Shown here one piece after another: positions 24,466 to 35,122 of a stretch of DNA of 64,000 nucleotides (the stretch's first letter is position 1; each line of letters opens with the position of its first letter). Source of the DNA: Hirundichthys speculiger (lineage: Eukaryota > Chordata > Actinopteri > Beloniformes > Exocoetidae); the NCBI GenBank assembly GCA_018398805.1, contig JAGFBZ010001895.1, forward strand, positions 1,175,001-1,239,000. Reading direction: 5' to 3'. The position numbers and the translations under genes are program-made. Under the pieces are notes generated by a model. It was given only the letters and a program-made list of their open reading frames with translations, ran no database searches and was not told the origin of the DNA.

Positions 24466-25605
24466 ATGAGTTCCCTCACTTGCAAGGGTTTAGAAAATTT
24501 AATTTATACTTAATTTTTAGAACTCAAAAGTGACTCATCTAGTTCTGATGAACTTGAAAGAGGTCGTCGGTCCACAGACTCATCAGTGAGGCAAACAGGA
24601 TTTGCAATGGCTATACAATTTCTTTCTTTTTAAAATTTCCAAATCAAATAGCATACTTGGAATTTGCTTTTTCCTTTTAGATGTCTTTCTAAAAATGCGA
24701 ACATATCACATATGTTCTAAAACTTCGGACTAGTAAAGAATAAGTGCATGGTTGACGAGTCTACCCTACATCTAGCTGATCATCTACAAAAGCAAATAAA
24801 ATAAAATAAAATAGAAATAGAAATAACACTTACGTATACACATATGGTTACTTTACATTGCAGAGGTCAGAGGTTGCAGCAACATATTGCAGGCAAAGAT
24901 AAGCACTGATCAAATTCTTGCTTGTAGAGAGATAATTCTACAGAATGAGGAGAGGATCTTCATGGCGTTTTTTTTTGTCCCCCAACACAATGAGATAACA
25001 CTCACATATGAACAGGAAGCCTCCCGGCAGAAATGGCACTATACGTCTAGTTCTAATATTCAGCTTCATTTAAACAAAGTTTGGCAGACTGTAAAGAGCA
25101 ATCTATCACACTTTAGTTAATTCCCTCGATGCTGTGAAATAACTTTGAACAGCTTTTCACAGCGCAATGGAAATAGATCCTCCGAAGACACAAAACTATG
25201 ATACAGGTGATGCATTTCAACTCCACTTGTGACTTTAATGAACAACAGCGTCATGGGTAAAATGGTCAGGACGAGACATATCTGTGAAATTAGGTGCAAA
25301 CTCTGCAATTACACAACAAAACACACGTTGAAAGACAAAGGAGTAGAACAACTGTAGAATGAGCTCCTTCACAAAAGTTCCTAAAAAAAAAGAAGAAACA
25401 AAACGACACTAATCTCTTCGCTCCAGCTCAGAGCAGCAGCACTCAGTCATTCCCTCATTTCTCCTACACCTGTGTCCCTCTATGTTTAATTCTTTCAGTT
25501 TATTTTTTCCATCCTTTGCTCTTCCTTGTTTTAATCCCAGAGGAGGCATTATTTCGCCGCCACCTCTCCCCATATTTCTCTCTTTTTCTCCTCCACCAGC
25601 CACTT

Positions 25606-25925
25606 TTAGCACTTTCCCCTCTTGTCGCGCTGTTGAAACTTCCTCAGCCGGCGGCCCCACAGGTCCTTCCAGGGGATGAGGAGGCTTCCCTTGTCGGCGA
25701 CCACGCCGCTCTGTCCGGGAGAGTCGTCGTCTGTACCCAGAAGCAAGTACTTCCTCCCAGGCTTGATCTTGGGGCATTTGCAGGCCACGTCCTTGGCGCG
25801 CACCCACAGCAGCTGGTCCCCGCGGCGGATCCGGTGCTCACCTTGCTTGTAAACGGAAATGATGTTGACGGTGAACTTCCACCATTCACCTGCCTTGTCT
25901 CCCTTTAAAACATGCACTTGGACAG
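25606..25925 (-). CDS. Netrin-1, last coding exon (NTR domain, C-terminal part)
   Basis: This exon gives 105 codons after the split Ala, then TAA (25608-25606). It encodes most of the C-terminal netrin (NTR/C345C) domain of secreted netrin-1, the axon-guidance ligand of DCC/neogenin and UNC5 receptors. Recognisable blocks are [27 protein letters not shown] (including the RGD known in netrin-1), [22 protein letters not shown] and [15 protein letters not shown]. The ACKC pair and final GKC supply three of the six NTR cysteines. The acceptor is CTTCCACCAG followed by CTGTC. The protein stops right after GKC; other vertebrate netrin-1 proteins I know have a few more basic residues (KKA). The NTR domain is basic and binds heparin-like glycans. 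Netrin-2-type paralogues differ at many of these positions, so ntn1 is secure, while ntn1a versus ntn1b is not. Confidence 0.97.
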
Positions 25926-26364
25926 CTGGTGGAAGAGGAAAGTAAGAGAGAGGTTAAGCGAGGTTAATGAACAGGTCATTCATGCTATAAAACTGCTAAA
26001 TGCTCATGAAGGATACTAGCGGTCCTTGGAGCGCTGGTTCCAAAACAAACAGGCCTAAAAACTGATTTATCAGTTTTTAGGCCTAACATCACAGTTCAGC
26101 ATAATTCCAGCTGATTGTAGGATCAAAAAAAGGTCGAAAAGCTGGATGGTCAGCCACCTGCTTTTTCTTAAACTTTTTTTATTAAAAGGTCAATGAAACG
26201 TCTGTTCAAAGATTTGCTGCATTGACCCCGACCCATTACACCAACAGTTTCCATAGCACTGTGCAAATACAATGGTTTTTGATGGAGAAAGGACACTTTA
26301 CGATAGCGCCGGCACAACTGGGTTAAAGGTGAAGGTGCCGGGATGTGAAATAAAGGGTAAAAAG

Positions 26365-27372
26365 TAGGGCTGGGCAACGATTAAAATTTTATATCGCAAT
26401 TAATCGCATTATTTCCCTGATTAATCACGATTAATCGCATTGTATACGAAATCAAATAATGAATTCAAAAGTAGTATAAAATGCACTTTGCCACTTGCCA
26501 CTGCCAGGGCATTAATGTCATCCTGTTTTTATGAAAAATAAAAAAAGTCTACAAACAAAATCCAACAAAATGATTGTGGCTCAGGACAATCAGAACATTA
26601 AAACAGGTCATTTCTGAGGTAACAGCAGAAACTTTTAACGGGGAGGTCAACTTGGCAGTTGTTACAAATAACCTTGTTTCTGTTGAATCCTCCGTCTGGG
26701 AGAACTTTAAAATAAAAATGTCCATGTTAAACTTCTGTAACTTTACCAATCCATGTATCATTCATTATTTCCATTTTCAATTGTCAATCAAAAATTTAAA
26801 AAAAATTTAAAAGTGACATTTTATTACGTTTTCATTTTTTAATCTAACAAAAAAAAGCCTGTTTTTTATATATATATATATATTTCAATTTTAGGCTTGG
26901 ATCAAAAATACGAAATTAAAAAACGGGCCACAGGACTGAATTTGTTTATAATCAAGGACTGGACTTTCTGTTGTCATTACATATCTGTGCCACTAGATGG
27001 AGCCGCACTGAAGTAACCAGCTAGAGAACAGCAGGACAGTGAACACATGGAGCAGATCTGATGTAACATGGAGGAATGACGCAAAAGTTTTGTTGCAGTC
27101 CAGAAATTTTGTTTTCAAACTGAATTGTTAATATTGCTACCTGAGTTGCTACCTGAACTGTAAAGTACACAGATTTTTACCGTTCTCCATGTCTGTTTTA
27201 ACTTTTCTGCATGTTTTTCCGCCAATTCTCTTCCAGTTCCGCTGCAGCCAGTAACAGACTTTTCAAAACAAAAGCATGTGAGCAACATGCGTTAATGCGC
27301 AATAAAATAAATGTCGGCGTTAATAAATTAATGAGTTAACGCGATAATAATGCATTAACTTGCCCAGCCCTA
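26365..27372. mobile_element. hAT non-autonomous element, 1,008 bp, perfect TSD
   Basis: Terminal inverted repeats TAGGGCTGGGCAA and TTGCCCAGCCCTA are perfect over 13 bp. The flanking duplication GTAAAAAG (26357-26364 and 27373-27380) is perfect at 8 bp, which makes it hAT. Subterminal TTAATCGC motifs repeat near both ends. No transposase is recognisable. An internal piece (26971-27136) is shared with the element at 55723-56702. Confidence 0.93.
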
Positions 27373-27446
27373 GTAAAAAGTTTATTGGAAACGTAGCGAC
27401 ATCAGCTACTCGTAGAACTTCTGAAATGCTTGTTATAACCAATTAT

Positions 27447-27502
27447 CCCCCCCCCCCCCCCCCCCCCCCCCCCACACACACACACCCACACACACACACA
27501 CA
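27447..27502. repeat. Poly-C then (CA)n tract
   Basis: About 27 C residues followed by an imperfect CA repeat, about 75 bp right of the hAT element. Confidence 0.9.
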
Positions 27503-28399
27503 CTTTTCATCAAAGGGCACACCTGCAGAGAATTTAAAAATCCCTCCACTCCACACTGGAGAGTTTGCTTGTATGAACTGAGAACCTTCTTTGCTATTGA
27601 GGGACAGCGCGAACCCCCACATCACTGCACCTCCTCTTCCAAAACCAGAACATCAGAACATCTGAGCACACACAACCACAGGCTTAATCACGCTGAACCT
27701 GGGAACTATTGGGGCAACAGTTGTGGCAGATGTTTTCGTACCAGGAAATGAGTAAACCTCCTCTAGCCGAAGCTCCCCCGCACAGATTCTCTGTCCAACA
27801 AAATAGCGATTACTCTGTCACTGTGATTGCAACAAGAGGCAAACAGCTCAACAGCTTTGCACCTAATCTACGCTTGAAGTGCAGCGCTTTATCACGCAGG
27901 TTTAGCTGGGAATGTTCCATTACCGCTTGAGTGCGAGGGTTCACTTAAAACTGTGGGAATCAATTTCATCTGAAGAAGACTGGATTAGACCGAAGATGTT
28001 GAAAATCTATCGATTCATACTCAGTGTGCACCTAATTTAGTGCTGCATCAATTAATGCTAAGATAATAAAAGGTTTACCTAATAGGAATAAAACTAAAAT
28101 TGCATTTCCTCTTTTTTTAATTCTTTACCAAGTTAGCCTTTTCTTTGCCTTTGTAACATGATCACTCTTGGTCTTCATCAGTCGTTCGCTGTCACTGCCA
28201 AGAATGAAGAGAGCTGGAGGAGAGGGCTGTTTATGTGTGTCAATGCATGGTGTGAGCAAATTGCACACAATTTCAGAAGAAAGACAGTCTTTTAGGGTGA
28301 GTAGAGCGAGCTCTCACAGCCCTGCCATTCACAGCGGCCCTCTCCTTCATCCAGAAACATAAAGGGTGTGTGAGGAGGAGGAGGGGGAGGTGGAAGGAG

Positions 28400-28870
28400 G
28401 GGTCATTATTTGTCCTCACAGCCGCAGAAAAAGCTCCAGGAGAATCGGGATGTGTTTCCGACCTCATGAGCTGTCCGGGTTCTGCTCCCAGAGCCCCATC
28501 CAACTCCACAGCGTGAGAATCCCGCCGAGATCGGGCTCTCCTCCCCGAGCTGCCGCGATGAACTCAGCGTGGAGGAGACGGGGGCAGTCTCTCTGTCGGT
28601 GTCTGCCTCTCTTCCTTTCTCCCTCAAGTATGTTTTCAGTCGATGCTGCGTATTTAAACACCCTCAGATCCACACGCACGCTTTCTGCCAGTTGGTCTGA
28701 TCTAAATAAACATCAGATAGAAAACGGGAGCGCAGGGTCAAGCAACCGATTACAAAAAAGTGCCCAGTGCTCGGTGAGACGGACTGAGATGATCCTCGGC
28801 TCAAACATGGCTGCCAACCGAGTCTCGCTCACAGCCAAACTTCCCACTGGGTTGATCTTCTCTGGGTGTG
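28400..28870. promoter_or_regulatory. CpG-rich block in ntn1 intron
   Basis: CpG dinucleotides are dense by eye (about 14 in 28423-28610), against scarce CpG in the neighbouring intron. There is no repeat hallmark. An open frame of 171 codons crosses it on the plus strand (28366-28881) but has no recognised domain. It could be a promoter or enhancer, or an antisense transcript start. The compositional contrast is seen; function is inferred. Confidence 0.35.
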
Positions 28871-28879
28871 CTGCGACTT

Positions 28880-29470
28880 GACACTGCATGCCACCAACAG
28901 GCGAGGGCTAATGAAATTAGAGCTTGCTTAATTACCATGCCGGGGCCCCTGTCCCCTCTGGTTATCAGCTGAGTGAATGATCAGGGATCTGTTACCCTTG
29001 GGTGAGCGCAGAGGGGTGGCCAGGGAGGCCGGGGGCCCTGTCTTTGAGCACTATCCCGGAGCGTCGGTAAACACGCGGCCCTTTTGATTCATTGTCCTCC
29101 TTGTGGCAGGGAGAGGGAGGGTACGTGTGTGCAGAGGAGGGTGTCAGGCGAGGATATAATCCCTTTGTGTCTGCCGTCTCCGTAGCTACGGCAGTGATGA
29201 AAAACAAAAATTGAATAAACAAAACATATTTCTTTCTCTCCGGGGTGGCAATCCGTCACCGTCTGCTTAATTTACCACCTGTTTATGCCCCGAGGAATGC
29301 TCGGAGCCGGCAGAGCGCACAACTGTGTTTAAACAGAGGGCCCCTTCCCGTGACCCCTGGGGGCCTGCATCGCCACTCACACATGGGGGTTGTGGCCCCC
29401 AAAGAATGGGGAAGAGACTCTGAAGCCCCGCAGAGGCAAGGCGACAGGCCTGAGAAATGAATTAGAGCTC
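28880..29470. promoter_or_regulatory. Candidate conserved non-coding element
   Basis: Low-repeat, GC-mixed sequence with clustered homeodomain-like cores (CTAATGAAATTAGAGC, GCTTAATTACC near 28910-28935), a GATA-like TTATCAG and GGGGCCCCTGTCCCC. The lack of low-complexity decay stands out in this intron. Needs cross-species alignment; none could be done. Confidence 0.3.
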
Positions 29471-30079
29471 AGCAAAGGGAATGCACGCTAAGCACTGATG
29501 TCTGCCATTCAGCCTCAGCACGACTCAGTCATCTGCTGACAGAACCGTCTGAAGAACTTCAGAGAAATCAGACAACAAATGCACGCTTTCCCTGAATCAG
29601 CCTGACTGATTTATACTTGCAGCACTGGTCTCAGCTCAGATGATGAAGATTTAAGCCAGTGGAAATATGAATAATGGCTGCATATGGCGTCTTAGCCAAA
29701 TGCCACAAATGGCATGAATTACTGTTGACTCAACTGTAAGAGGACTAAAATACATTTGGCCGGATTTCAGCTGGATAACTTTTAAAGAATCCAAAGCTGC
29801 CTCTCTTTCATGCCGAAGAAGTTTTGCTGATGATGATTTTGAATGCAGGATAACTTAGACGGCTCTGAAAGAGATCAACATACATGGAACTGGAAGAGTG
29901 CCAGCTGAGACGATCGGGACGACGCATGAATACCTGCGCACGAGTTCCTAATTACATAAACAGTCCACTAAAATATGAATCACGGATACGCTGGTCAACA
30001 ACAAGGAGCTTTTCCAAAAGCCACTGGTAAAGCTGCTTTGAATTATACAATGCACACGTCATCTATGTCACATATGTAT

Positions 30080-30838
30080 TAGGGCTGTCAGTCAATTACA
30101 ATTTTTTAATTGCGATTAATCGAAAAACTTTCATAGTTAACTCACGTTTAATCGCACATTAATCACATCTTTTTTAATGTATTGTTTATCCATCCATCCA
30201 TCATCTATACCATTTGTCCAATACAGGGTCACAGGGATCTGCTTTATTTTTTTTTCTTAAGCCCTTCTTTAGTTTGAAAACCTGAAGTCCACCAATGCTG
30301 CTGTACTTTTTGAGGGCTTAATTCATCAGCTTCTTAGTGTATTTTGTCGGGCTGCTGCTTGACCGCAGTAATTTGCTGACGGTCCCTAAACTTCACGGCA
30401 GCAGCGAGGTACTCAGAAGGACATTCAGCGCTGTTCCTTAGAGTTTTAGCTCCACTCACTAAGCTTAAAGGGTTGATGACGCTTGTGAAATGTCTGGCAT
30501 ACTTATATCTACAAAATGATACCAACCTGGATGAAATCGGTGCCGTTTTTTATGACGCTATTAAAGTTTAAAGAGAAAAAAAACAAGCGAATGTCAGATG
30601 TAAAACTAACTTTACCGCGTCCTGCTGGTGGTAACTCAATTCACAGCGACAGTAAATACAAATAACCTTTTTTTTTTAAATCAACAGACCCATCTGACAG
30701 CACCTTAAAGCTAAACTTATTGTTCATAAGACCCTTTTCTGTCGCCATATCTGTCCCACACGTTGACTGCAAATACACTTATTGACAGAAAAGTGTGTGC
30801 GTTAATCTCGTTAACGTGTTAACTTTGACAGCCCTAAA
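30080..30838. mobile_element. hAT-type non-autonomous element
   Basis: The left end is TAGGGCTGTCA and the right end TGACAGCCCTA(AA). Flanks ATATGTAT (30072-30079 and 30839-30846) form an 8-bp duplication if two extra A residues belong to the right end. TTAATCG/GTTAACG subterminal motifs lie inside. The interior is shared with the fragment at 8216-8540. It includes a CATCCATC run and a SINE-tail-like piece (30188-30245). Confidence 0.8.
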
Positions 30839-30949
30839 ATATGTATACATATATATATATAGATTGAGATGACCAATGCCACTTGAAATCTAAACAGCAG
30901 AATATATCATTTGCCATGTGAATAAATGTGGAGGTACACATGTGGTGTG

Positions 30950-31026
<77 letters not shown>
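30950..31026. repeat. Poly-A (about 48) joined to (AT)n
   Basis: A long A run passes directly into about 14 AT units. It may be the decayed tail of a retroposed element or simple slippage; nothing upstream identifies a source. Confidence 0.9.
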
Positions 31027-31029
<3 letters not shown>

Positions 31030-32603
31030 GTGTGTTATATCCCAAAATCCTCAGTGATTGTGTGACATATATTGATCATCATTAATCATGTAAACATGTT
31101 GTCCTCTTCTTACACGCTATTATGAGCTGTGTTCTGCTGGCATCAAAGTTTTATTGCATCGCCTCATACCCAGCAATGTGATATTGATCTACCTGGCACA
31201 GGCTTTATTTGATGTGTTACAGCTGCTTCTCATGTTCTCTTCCTTCACTGACAGTATAATGTGTCTGCTGTGTGTTTTGGCTTCTCTTATCAGTTTGGGA
31301 TTTGCCGTAAAACGGCAGAAAGTTTAGCCAAATACCTCAGGCTGACTGGGATTGGGTGGAACATATTCACACGTAGTCATGTGACCTGTATTGTCTTTTA
31401 TAGGGGTCTATTGTGTGGGGTCTAAAGGGGGGCAGATCTACCATAACTTAACTCAGCCCAAACAGCCATACTATGGCTCTTTTACGACTGCCGCAATGGG
31501 TGCCAAAAGGTGGGAGGAGGAGAGAAAGAGCACTTTTCCCCTTCATATATAAATATAAGTAAAAGAATCAGCATTTGCACGCACCAACACAGTATAACTC
31601 AATGCTTTTTGTCATGAAATAGTCCAAGACAAGGGGCCGTAAATGTCATTTTCTATGACGAGGTACTAGGACATTTAAGAAAAAAAATATATATAGATAT
31701 ATTTTTTACTTATTAAATTAATAATTTCTGAGTTTATAAATTTGCAAATTTGTGAGAAGAAAATCTGAATAAAAATGAGCGTGCTGTGTCTGAATTCAGT
31801 CCTATGACTTCACGAGTTCAGCCGTCAGCCGCTGCCACAGGATCCAAGCTAAAATAGTTTGAAGCCTTGTTCATGGCAGTCTGGATGCTGCTGATGATCA
31901 TGTGATTTTTGCCCCAAAATTCAGAATGAAAGCAATCATTTTACCAGGTCACTGAGTGCCTCAGATATGCGTCATCTATCAGTAGATGTTTTCTCCAGAT
32001 GGTTTGGGACTGTGTCATTACACCACATTGTTGGTACCCATGTGGTCTGTTCTATTCATCTTGCTCTGTTTATTTTTTAAATTACTGTATTATTATTTTT
32101 ACTATTTGTCCATTGGTTGTATTTCGTTGTCTTTCCTTGTATAAATTCATAACTTAATAATTCTGGTTAGATACTGTTGTGGGGTGTAGAAATGTAGAAA
32201 TGCTTCACATGGGAGTGTTTCACCAGAAAGAGATGACAGAGTAACCGTTCACCTCTTTCCTGGCTGCCACATGTGAATACATGTAAACATGGACTTCTAC
32301 TGTCTCCTTGAGGTCTTCATACGTGACAATGTCAGTTGTGGGCTAGCACGGCATGCTGCTGCAGTACTGCTGGGTTTCATTTGTTTCCCATGCAAACTCA
32401 GAGCCCTGATTAAAAGAACTTAGAAATAGTTATTTCTACTCTACTTGTCTTGGTTTCTTTCTTCGTGTGCACATTAGTTTCTGCAGTGAAAGTGTGTCCA
32501 GCCTTTGTTTGAATGACTGTTAGAAGAACTTGCCAGCTTGAAGGTTTATGAGTCTTGCAACCATCTATTAATGTCCCTGCAGATGTCCCTTAAGGGATTT
32601 GTA

Positions 32604-33865
32604 AAGGCTGGTTCATACTTCTGCCTCAAAACGACGCTGTAGCCCGGGTCAGGGCTTTGCTGAATTCACGCAGCAGCGCCGCAAGCGTCGTTTCTGTCTG
32701 TCTCCATAGACTTTAAATAGGGTGATGTCATCTGTTGCTGAACTGAATTGTGGGGGATTTTCAACTTTTCCCGCTTCAACACACACGTCAGCTAATTGAC
32801 GTCAGCTAATTGGCGTCACTCTACACAACTAGAGTGACGATACAGTGATAATTTCTATGAATTTTTTTTTTTAAATAAAATTTTCATTGACAATTTATAT
32901 AAAATCGTACATGTCAGGACTATTTCAAAGCACGCGGTTCAGACACGCTAGAAACACTGCACCCTGGGCTTTTCTGCAACGTAATGCTGCGTGAATCAGT
33001 TAGTGCATTTACATGGGAAGTTTAATTCTTCTTTAATTCAGAATTAAAATTAAATCCGATTTAAAATTATTAAAAATTACCATGTAAACACCTAATTCTG
33101 AATGAAAATGTCCATTCCGAATTAAACTTAATTCTGAAGTAAGTGGCTGGTTTATTTTGATTTTAAATCCGAATAGAATAATTCCGCGGTCATGTATACA
33201 TTCATTCCACTTTAAATTAATGCCGGTCTTTCTGCGCATGCTTGTTCACTTGCCTGTCTGTCGCAATGGCGTTTATATTCCGCGCTGGGTTTGTTTTCAA
33301 AAACAAAACAACATCAACATGATGTTGTCGTGCTGCTGCTTCAAAAATAAAATCAAAACAAATCCAAAAAGGATGCTAATAAAGTAGTCCTCCATGTTGT
33401 TGCTAATTGAGTAAGTTTGTTTTCTTCTGGTAGACGTAAATACATAAAGACGTCCGCCCCCCCCCCCCCCCCCCCCCCATCCAATCAGAACCCTTCCCAA
33501 CCCCCAGACCTTAAGCGGAATTGGATAAAGCCGATCAAACGTGTTTTCCATGTAAACCTCAATTCAGAATTACTATTTCCATGTAAACTCGAAGGAAAAT
33601 AGTTTAATTCTGAATTATTTAATTCAGAATAATTAATTCCAAATTAAAAAACATAATTTAACCGTGGCCAGTGTTAGAGTAGGTAAGTGTGAACCTGATG
33701 CCGTAGGCTACTTAGCCAGACGTGCACCTCTCTCCAAATGTGACTTCACGTTGAAGCAGACTGCAAGAAATGAGGTTGGTAGATTTGTTCTTCCTCATGT
33801 TCCAGTTTCACAGTAAGTTTCCTGAATTAATGACAGCGCAAATAATGACGCAGAAGCATAAAGGC
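32604..33865. mobile_element. Probable Harbinger-type element with a second AT-rich repeat nested inside
   Basis: The left part GGCTGGTTCATACTTCTGCC and a reversed related block near 33840-33865 (ACGCAGAAGCATAAAGGCC) resemble the ends of a common fish Harbinger MITE. Between them, 33005-33670 is an AT-rich repeat with many TTCTGAATTAA / CATGTAAAC motifs in both orientations and a C run of 22 (33457-33478). Ends and family are uncertain. Confidence 0.35.
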
Positions 33866-35047
33866 CCGAGACGGCGCAGGGGCCATGTGCAGCCCACGTG
33901 CCCCGGAGCATCAGTCTGCATTAACTCCTGAACTGCTCGGTTGTGTGTGCACTCACATCTCAAACAAGATGAGAAAAGATGTTTGGTGTGTCAGTAGCAG
34001 CACGCAGGATCAGCTGCGCCGGATCTTGAACTGAAATAAACTTTGACTGGACTTGATCTGCCAGGTGTGTTTCAGCTGGATATATAACAATCTGTGAAGT
34101 CTTTAGTGAGTCCAGTTGTTTGTTGTTTCATTGTGGATACATTTAAGAACAAGTACAATAAAAAAAAAAGAAAGCTTAATCCTCATTAGACAATAGCTGA
34201 TTCACATTCCTTCATTCATCCCTCTTCATTTTTTTGTACAGCACTTTGCTCAGTGATAACTGTGTTTAAATGAATTCACCTGAATTTATGAAAAAATGCT
34301 ACTTACTTACTTACGTTGTCACTTTTCATTATTTCAATGCTGTGCAGATATAAGGATGGTATGAAAACCACCCAAAAAGAAACAAAAATGTGGTAAAAAG
34401 TGTCGAGTAGTTCATGGAAAACAGGCCCGACCAACTCTCAGTTGCATGAAAATGTACATGCTGATTACTGAATCCTCATTTTCAGAATCTCAGAACCTTT
34501 TTTTCCTCCTGAATGACCACACTCGATTAAAAACATCTGCTGAAAGGCCGTGCAGGGTGTTCACCGGTCATGTAACTTTGATCAGGTTTTTTTTAATCAA
34601 GGTGTTTGATCAGTATCAGGATATTCTCGCAATTCATGAGCGAGACTGTATCGTCTGATCAGCCGAATCAGCGCACCAGATGAGCTTTTACAAGTGACAC
34701 AAACTTGGCAGACGTTTTCGTACATCTTGAAAAGATGAATTTTTCCCTGTCCACCCATGAAAATGATCCACTCAGAGTATTTTTGAAAGGACCTTGTTTT
34801 CAAGGGCAGGACCTGTTAGCTTCGTGTTTGCAGAAACCCACATCATAGAGACTAAAGATGTTTTCAGATTTTTTTTTTTTTTTTGTGTTAGTGGAAACGA
34901 CCTAAGCTGGTTTTAGTGAGCCAACGCTTTAAACAAGAAGAGCAGCTCAGGGGTTTAGCTTGGCTGATGTTGGGATCTGATTTAATTGAGACATTTAACC
35001 TCACGACTGCAGTCTGGCTGACATCTCGCAGCACTGGACTCACTTAC

Positions 35048-35122
35048 CGTAGTCCTTTTTACAGTACTTCTTCATGGTGATCTTCATTTTTCCTTTAGAA
35101 ACTTTACAGTGAGATTCACAAT
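35048..35122 (-). CDS. Netrin-1 coding exon, start of NTR domain
   Basis: 75 bp, phase 1 on both sides. Reads (split Asp) [14 protein letters not shown], then [11 protein letters not shown], and ends in the first base of the Ala codon completed at 25925. It supplies three NTR cysteines (DCESHC and KKYC), which pair with those of the last exon. The acceptor is TTGTCCTCAG and the donor G-GTAAGTG. It differs from the mammalian sequence at only a few positions (for example E-S-H for D-S-Y). Confidence 0.96.

Larger units (their letters stand above)
23555..25605 (-). other. Probable ntn1 3' UTR
   Basis: Sequence downstream of the ntn1 stop. Minus-strand AATAAA signals occur at 25499-25504 (about 100 nt after the stop), 23575-23580 and 23306-23311. 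I favour 23575-23580 as the main distal signal because it is followed by T/G-rich sequence on the minus strand, giving a 3' UTR of about 2.0 kb. A TTAA-flanked MITE (24224-24465) lies inside. The end is a prediction, not observed. Confidence 0.4.
25926..35047 (-). other. ntn1 intron between the last two coding exons (9,122 bp)
   Basis: GT-AG intron, donor TACG-GTAAGTG and acceptor TTCCACCAG. It holds two hAT elements (26365-27372 and 30080-30838), a poly-C/CA tract, a poly-A/TA tract, a probable Harbinger-type element (32604-33865), a CpG-rich block (28400-28870) and a GC-richer block (28880-29470). I see no coding exon in the remaining sequence. Confidence 0.9.

Noticed and set aside
25409..25908. 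Other long frames overlapping the last ntn1 exon
   Set aside because: Shadows of the real NTR-domain frame on both strands, or 3' UTR read-through in another frame.
28366..28881. 171-codon plus-strand open frame
   Set aside because: No recognised domain, low-complexity start (Glu/Gly-rich), arises in CpG-rich sequence where stops are rare; not called as a gene.
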